The notes under the pieces were generated by a model. The model saw only the letters and a list, made by a program, of their open reading frames with translations. It had not been told where the DNA came from and ran no database searches. Source: Butyricicoccus_B sp017886875 (GTDB lineage Bacteria > Bacillota > Clostridia > Oscillospirales > Butyricicoccaceae). Taken from it: 64,000 nucleotides of DNA. Position 1 is the first letter of the stretch; every line of letters begins with the position of its first letter. The translations under genes and the position numbers were made by a program. Where the stretch lies: positions 1,736,001 to 1,800,000 of the forward strand of contig OZ007036.1 in NCBI GenBank assembly GCA_963931655.1, written 5' to 3'. Positions 59,043 to 64,000 of the stretch are shown here, piece by piece.

Positions 59043-60179
59043 TTATTTTTCTGATGGCATTTGCATAATAAAATCGCAAAGCTGTTTAGTAGCATTAGGG
59101 TGTGCAACTTCATTCATGGTTTTTCTTATGCTTTCCAGTCTTGCAGGGCTATTAAATAAATGATATACAGCCTCATCAACGGGAAAGGTCTTTGTTACAT
59201 AAAGTGAAATGCCATTGTTTAGTAAAAATTCAACATTTCTTTCTTCATGTCCAGGGATAGGATTTACTAAAATCATAGGCAGATTTTTAGCGAGTGCCTC
59301 AGAAACAGTAAGTCCTCCTGGTTTTGTTATAATACAATCTGATGCACTCATCATAACTTCTACATTGGTTACAAATCCATAAGGATAAATTGAAGCTTTA
59401 CCATTGTATTCATCAAGTGTTTCAATTAGGTTTTTATATTGTTTTTTGTTATTTCCGCATACAACAAGCATTTGGAAATCCATACCTATAGTTAAAAGGC
59501 TTTGTATAATTTTTTTATGATTTGAATAGCCCATACTACCACCCATCATAAGTATGGTTGGACGGTTTGCATCTATACCGAGTTCTTTGCAAGCATCTTC
59601 ACGGGAAATAGCTTTACTAAATTTAGGGTGAATTGGTATACCAAAATGAAGTAAACGGTCAGCAGTTATACCACGTTTTAAAGAGCGATGGTGAAGAAGT
59701 TCACTTGCGGTTACTATGTAATCTATATAAGGTACATTTTCCCAATAAGGGTGAATTGTATAGTCTGTTATAATACCTATTGTGCGAGTTGAAAGCAGAC
59801 CACGTTTTTTGATTTCATTTATAAGCTGTGCGGCAAAGACATGCGTACAAACAAGTACATCAGGGTTAAAATCAGTTATAATACGTGCAAATTTTGATGC
59901 ACCAAGAGCATTAACAATATTAAGTATGCTTATTGGTGTAGTAAAATAGCTTGAGCCGTGGTTTTCTGCAAGAGCATATACAAGCCTGTAAAGCTCTTTT
60001 GTATGCTTTGAAGAAAACAAATAACCTTTATCAATGGTGCTTTTAACTATTCGATTTATATATTCATAAACATCAAGGGTGCAAACATCTGCACCTTGAC
60101 TTTTAAGCATATCGCCTACTGCTTTGGCTGTTGCATGATGACCAAAGCCAGCAGTTACAGATAAAATCATTACTTTCAT
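59043..60179 (-). CDS. MGDG synthase / UgtP-like glycosyltransferase
   Basis: A 378-residue GT28-type enzyme that transfers a sugar from a UDP-sugar to diacylglycerol. The N-terminal MGDG-synth region has ILSVTAGFGHHATAKAV (about 5-21), and the C-terminal Rossmann half has ITKPGGLTVSEALAKNLPMI. It would make glycolipid membrane lipid or a lipoteichoic-acid anchor. Confidence 0.92.
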   Translation of the reverse strand: MKVMILSVTAGFGHHATAKAVGDMLKSQGADVCTLDVYEYINRIVKSTIDKGYLFSSKHTKELYRLVYALAENHGSSYFTTPISILNIVNALGASKFARIITDFNPDVLVCTHVFAAQLINEIKKRGLLSTRTIGIITDYTIHPYWENVPYIDYIVTASELLHHRSLKRGITADRLLHFGIPIHPKFSKAISREDACKELGIDANRPTILMMGGSMGYSNHKKIIQSLLTIGMDFQMLVVCGNNKKQYKNLIETLDEYNGKASIYPYGFVTNVEVMMSASDCIITKPGGLTVSEALAKNLPMILVNPIPGHEERNVEFLLNNGISLYVTKTFPVDEAVYHLFNSPARLESIRKTMNEVAHPNATKQLCDFIMQMPSEK

Positions 60180-60267
60180 AAATAACTCCTAACTTTATTG
60201 TGTGTAACTTGTAAAAAAAGTTGTGTTATGATAAAATAACAAAAAATAAGAAGGAAGGCGGTAAAAA

Positions 60268-60789
60268 GTGGTTGCCTGTGAAAGACGAGAGAAAATCAAA
60301 GATATTTTAAGTAATACATCAGTTCCTGTAAGTGCAAGTAAACTTGCAAAAGAATGTGATGTTAGCCGTCAAATAATAGTAGGTGATATAGCACTTATAA
60401 GAGCTGGAGGACTAGATATTCAAGCAACGCCTAGAGGTTATATATTAAGCAAACAGCCTAAAAATGATTTTTATGAAGGCTGTATTGCATGTTTACATAC
60501 GCAAGATATGCTTGAAACAGAGCTATATACAATTTTAGATTTTGGCGGAAGTATTATTAATGTTACAGTTACTCATGCAGTATATGGTGAAATAAGTGCC
60601 AATTTGCAGCTTAATTCACGATTTGATGCCGATTTATTTTTACAAAAGCTTAAAAATACAGAGGCAAGACCGCTTTCAGCACTTACAGATGGAGTACATC
60701 TCCATAAAATAAGGTGTGCATCTAAGGAAATTTTTGATAGAATTTGTGATGCATTAAAACAAAAAGGCATTTTATTCAATAATGAATAA
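60268..60789 (+). CDS. niaR: NiaR-type transcriptional repressor
   Basis: A 173-residue regulator that represses NAD-synthesis or niacin-uptake genes in response to nicotinate. The N-terminal HTH_11 (about 5-60, VSASKLAKECDVSRQIIVGDIALIRAGG) and C-terminal 3H domain with conserved histidines (ACLHTQDMLETELY, VTHAVYGEI, GVHLHKIRC) are present. GTG start at 60268 after AAGGAAGGCGG. No NAD gene lies nearby. Confidence 0.9.
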   Translation: MVACERREKIKDILSNTSVPVSASKLAKECDVSRQIIVGDIALIRAGGLDIQATPRGYILSKQPKNDFYEGCIACLHTQDMLETELYTILDFGGSIINVTVTHAVYGEISANLQLNSRFDADLFLQKLKNTEARPLSALTDGVHLHKIRCASKEIFDRICDALKQKGILFNNE

Positions 60790-60793
60790 TAAA

Positions 60794-61771
60794 CTATACT
60801 TTAATTCTTATTTCTCCCGCTTGTAAAATAGTTGTTAAGCCATTTTCTTTTTCTACAATTAAGTTTCCAGCATTATTTACACCTTTGCATATTGCGTTGT
60901 AATGTTCGTTAGCAGTATAAACCTCAACTGTTTCATTTTTGCAACAAAGTCTATCATCATAGAGCTTTAAAATCTTAGCTGCACCATTTTCAGAACAAAG
61001 AATATCATAACATTCTTCAAAAACATTTAAAAGTGTAGCCGCTATTTCAGCTCTTCTTGGTGGATTTTCGCAAAACTGAGCAATAGAGCCTGCTATATTT
61101 TGCAGCTCTGGCGGCATTTTTGAAATATCTGTTCTAACATTTATACCTATTCCCACTACAACATAATCTATATTACCTGTTTCGCCTTCAATAGATGCTT
61201 CAGTTAATATTCCGCATAGCTTTCTTTTATTTAAAAATACATCATTAACCCATTTTATCTGTGGCTTTAAATCAGTACAGCTTTCTATTGTTTTACAAGC
61301 AGCAACAGCGGCTAATATAGTGAGAAAACTTAGATTTTCAAGTGACATATTAGGCTTTAATAATATACTTGTGTATACTCCACCATCTGGAGATGTAAAG
61401 CTTCTTCCCATACGTCCTTTACCAGCTGTTTGACGTGTGGATATAACTGCAAAACCTTCTTCTTTATGTGAATATTCATTTTTTAAAACAGTATTTGTTG
61501 ATGTAACTTCAGGTAAAACTATAAGTGATGAACCAATAATCTTGGTTTTTCTTAGTGCATGTATGCTTTGCTCATTTATAGTATCATCATCATTTGCAAG
61601 AGAGTAGCCGCCACCCGTTACAGATATTATGTTCATTCCCTCATCACGAAGTGAAGAAATGGCTTTCCATATAGCAGCCCTTGATACACCTAGTTTTTTT
61701 GCAAGCATACCGCCAGAGATTTGTTTACCTCGATTTATTTCAAGCTCATAAAGTACTTTTTCACGAACCAT
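60794..61771 (-). CDS. birA: Bifunctional biotin ligase / repressor BirA
   Basis: Attaches biotin to carrier proteins and, as a dimer with biotinyl-5'-AMP, represses biotin genes. The 325-residue protein has an N-terminal HTH (MLAKKLGVSRAAIWKAI, about 21-37), the catalytic GKGRMGRSF loop (about 116-124), KWVNDVFL, and a C-terminal beta domain. It serves the carrier at 710-1081. Confidence 0.95.
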   Translation of the reverse strand: MVREKVLYELEINRGKQISGGMLAKKLGVSRAAIWKAISSLRDEGMNIISVTGGGYSLANDDDTINEQSIHALRKTKIIGSSLIVLPEVTSTNTVLKNEYSHKEEGFAVISTRQTAGKGRMGRSFTSPDGGVYTSILLKPNMSLENLSFLTILAAVAACKTIESCTDLKPQIKWVNDVFLNKRKLCGILTEASIEGETGNIDYVVVGIGINVRTDISKMPPELQNIAGSIAQFCENPPRRAEIAATLLNVFEECYDILCSENGAAKILKLYDDRLCCKNETVEVYTANEHYNAICKGVNNAGNLIVEKENGLTTILQAGEIRIKV

Positions 61772-61848
61772 AAAACCCCTCCTGTGAAAAACTTCTTTTT
61801 ATATTGTAACATACTATATAATAAATTAACAACGGAGATAATATTTAT

Positions 61849-62646
61849 ATGAAACAAAAACAGGATATAATACGCTCACTTGCTCAAAATGAAGATGATA
61901 AAATTTTGATTGCGTCAGTGCTTGATAAACTTGAAACCTGTTTAAGTAAAAACTATATGACAAATACAAGATTTTTAGATTTGCGTCAAAGGGCATTAGC
62001 AGAAAGAGCTATAAATGAGGCAGGAGGCAAATATAACTGTGTGTTTTGGGGTGGTCATGAAGATGCTGAAAGAACATGTGTTATATTCTTTCCAGATTAT
62101 ATGACAAAAGAAGATTGTTTGAAAAATAGTCCAATAGTTTTATTAAGGGCAGTTAAAAACCCACAAGATAATTTAACACATAGAGATTATTTAGGTTCTA
62201 TTATGGGTATGCAGTTAAATAGAGATAGAATAGGTGATATTTTAGTGAGCTCTAATGGTGCTGAAATACTTGTAATGCAGGAAGTAGCCGAATTTATACA
62301 AATGAATTTAGTACAAGCCGGAAGAAAACAAATATCAGTATCACCAAAACCATTAGAAGATTTAATAATACCTATAGAAAATCAAACAGAAGGCAGTGGT
62401 TCAGTGGCTTCACTTAGGATTGATAGTATTATTTCATTAGTATTTAAACTTTCAAGGGGTGATGCTAAAGAGTATATTGAGAAAGGTATGGTTTTTGTAA
62501 ATAATAAGCCATGTTTAAAAGCGGGTTTGGATATAAATATAGGTGACAGAATAACAGTAAGAACCAAAGGAAGATGCAAAATAACCGAGCTTGGTGGTCA
62601 AAGTCGTAAAGGACGACAATTTGTAAATTATATCAAAAGTGTATAA
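61849..62646 (+). CDS. ylmH: YlmH-family S4-domain RNA-binding protein
   Basis: A 265-residue protein with a C-terminal S4 domain (about 183-245, SLRIDSIISLVFKLSRGDAKEYIEKGMVFVNNK) and an N-terminal region matching YlmH, linked to septum formation and ribosome rescue. In many Firmicutes it lies in the division cluster; here it is beside birA. RBS: ACGGAG. Confidence 0.88.
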   Translation: MKQKQDIIRSLAQNEDDKILIASVLDKLETCLSKNYMTNTRFLDLRQRALAERAINEAGGKYNCVFWGGHEDAERTCVIFFPDYMTKEDCLKNSPIVLLRAVKNPQDNLTHRDYLGSIMGMQLNRDRIGDILVSSNGAEILVMQEVAEFIQMNLVQAGRKQISVSPKPLEDLIIPIENQTEGSGSVASLRIDSIISLVFKLSRGDAKEYIEKGMVFVNNKPCLKAGLDINIGDRITVRTKGRCKITELGGQSRKGRQFVNYIKSV

Positions 62647-62734
62647 TATATTAAGTTTAAGCTTAATGCATTGAAAAATATATGCTAAAAGTGTATAATA
62701 TAGCATGATGAAAAATAACTACGAGGTGATTTTT

Positions 62735-64000
62735 GTGAAAAAAAGAATACTTGCAGCAATCCTGTCTGCCTCTATTATAATAGGCACAATGCCGACGGCT
62801 TTTGCTGCTAGTGATATAACTGGTCACTGGTCAGAAAAGTATATTACATATCTAAATGAGCAAGGTGTTATAAATCCAAATGCTCAAACAGGTAACTATA
62901 CACCTAATGCCACTATAAGCCGTGCAGAATTTATTAGATATATAAATAGAGCATTTCATTTTACAGAAAAAGCTGAAATAAATTATACTGATGTTGATGA
63001 AGATGCTTGGTATTATCCAGAAATACAAATAGCTGAAAAATATGGCTATATAAATGGCGTAGGTAACAATAAAATGGACCCTGATGGTAGTATCACACGT
63101 GAACAAGCTACAACTATTATCGGTAGACTTTATAAAACAACTACAGCAGATGCAGTAAAACCTAGTCAGCTTTCATTTACTGATAAAGATAAAATAAATA
63201 CTTGGAGTGCTGGCTATATTTATGAAGCTGTAAAAAAAGGATATATCACAGGTTATCCTGAAGGCGATTTTAAACCACAAAATACTATAAGACGTTCCGA
63301 AATCGCTAAAATTCTGTATTCATATCTTGGTAATTCACTTAGCGAAGAAGGTGCAGAATATACAGGTGCCGATTTTAGAAATGATGTTGAAAATGTAACA
63401 ATTTCTGAAGGTTGTACGCTGTCTAATGCTGAAATAGGCGGAGATTTATATATAACAGAAGGTCTTGGTTCAGATAATGTTACATTAAGAAATGTATCAA
63501 TGACAGGTACACTTGTTATTTCAGGCGGTAATGTCACTCTTGAAAATGTAGATGCACCTACAGTTATTATTGCATCTTCTATGAACCGTTTGGTTGAGGT
63601 CACAGCAACAGGTAATACAAATGTTTCTTTAACAGAAATTCAAAGCACAGCTACATTAAAAGAAACAGGTCTTGATGTTTCAGCAGGTGGTTTTAGTGAT
63701 GCCTCTATCTCAGGTGGTTCATCTAGTACTGTAACTATTGATGGTAAGCTATGGAATGTTGATGTACTTGGAAACACATCTTTGATACTTTCTACCACAT
63801 CAGAAATTAATACCTTAAATATGAAAGCAGCAGGTAATGTAAGCGGATATGGTAAAATAGCTCAAGCTAATATTTCAGCAAATGGTTCTAATTTCTCTAT
63901 CACACCTGATAGTTACCAATTATCTGGTGGTGTTTCTGCAACTATAAACGGTAATGTGGTTAAATCAGAAACCGCTGTATCTATAACACCAGATAAGATA
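62735..64000 (+). CDS. SLH-domain surface protein, C-terminus missing
   Basis: A secreted protein with 422 codons visible and no stop by the window edge. GTG start at 62735 with GAGGTGA upstream. The signal peptide ends AFA-AS (about 1-27). Three SLH repeats follow (about 30-75 ITGHWSEKYITYLNEQGVIN, 88-140 and 150-205). From about 215 the sequence is Ser/Thr/Gly/Val-rich with repeating short strands, suggesting a beta-helix or similar surface domain. Confidence 0.9.
   Translation, partial: MKKRILAAILSASIIIGTMPTAFAASDITGHWSEKYITYLNEQGVINPNAQTGNYTPNATISRAEFIRYINRAFHFTEKAEINYTDVDEDAWYYPEIQIAEKYGYINGVGNNKMDPDGSITREQATTIIGRLYKTTTADAVKPSQLSFTDKDKINTWSAGYIYEAVKKGYITGYPEGDFKPQNTIRRSEIAKILYSYLGNSLSEEGAEYTGADFRNDVENVTISEGCTLSNAEIGGDLYITEGLGSDNVTLRNVSMTGTLVISGGNVTLENVDAPTVIIASSMNRLVEVTATGNTNVSLTEIQSTATLKETGLDVSAGGFSDASISGGSSSTVTIDGKLWNVDVLGNTSLILSTTSEINTLNMKAAGNVSGYGKIAQANISANGSNFSITPDSYQLSGGVSATINGNVVKSETAVSITPDKI

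Overview
The window is AT-rich DNA from a low-GC, Gram-positive-type anaerobe. It most resembles a member of the Clostridia, possibly Oscillospirales/Oscillospiraceae; this is inferred from gene content, not from a search. The clues are a biotin-dependent Na+-pumping decarboxylase, a Na+-type F-ATPase c subunit, glutamine synthetase III (GlnN), the LL-diaminopimelate aminotransferase route (dapF-dapL), SpoVG, RNase J, NiaR, and several S-layer-homology (SLH) proteins. Most genes have strong AGGAGG-type ribosome binding sites, and many promoters are near-consensus sigma-A with 17-bp spacers.

Layout. 1-2811 (-): oxaloacetate-decarboxylase-type operon oadA-oadG-BCCP-oadB, with oadB cut by the window edge. 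3037-5540 (-): a CNNM/CBS transporter and azlCD. 5729-11768 (+): a MacB/YknXYZ-like export operon (HlyD, ATPase, permease) followed by an SLH protein. 12203-13881: a DD-carboxypeptidase and a P-loop protein. 14096-21078 (+): the whole ATP synthase operon. 21186-21635: tRNA-Leu, then a compact convergent locus that looks like an unannotated type I toxin-antitoxin pair. 22227-27265: glyS, a KtrA-like protein, and pyrK-pyrD-(phosphatase/GNAT fusion). 27336-29283: a small domesticated phage- or ICE-like module (amidase, a small ORF, XRE regulator, ImmA-like protease). 29322-41616: spoVG, murC, a cytidylate-kinase-like gene, a dCMP deaminase, an rRNA methyltransferase, glnN, dapF-dapL, a HAD phosphatase and rpsF-ssb-rpsR.

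41791-54629 is a 12.8-kb integrative element. It sits in a tRNA-Thr(CGU) gene and is bounded by a perfect 41-bp direct repeat. Its integrase has an excisionase-like N-terminus, and paired GTTTGCCAC motifs lie near both ends as probable arm sites. Cargo includes a secreted protein of unknown family, a predicted 25-residue peptide with a repeated TPRGHP motif, an SLH protein, a serine recombinase, a SprT-like protein and an orphan D12-class adenine methylase. Repeat-rich non-coding DNA fills the right end. The left copy of the tRNA is truncated at the anticodon loop. The right copy is complete and appears to be driven by a promoter supplied by the element. 54793-64000 returns to the chromosome: PadR regulator, AIM24 protein, RNase J, a 3D-domain cell-wall protein with a structured leader, a glycolipid glycosyltransferase, niaR, birA, ylmH and the start of another SLH protein.

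Functional links: the decarboxylase would export Na+, and the ATP synthase c subunit carries a Na+-type two-carboxylate site, suggesting a sodium energy cycle. BirA would biotinylate the decarboxylase carrier protein. The SLH proteins, carboxypeptidase, amidase, 3D protein and MurC all concern the cell envelope.
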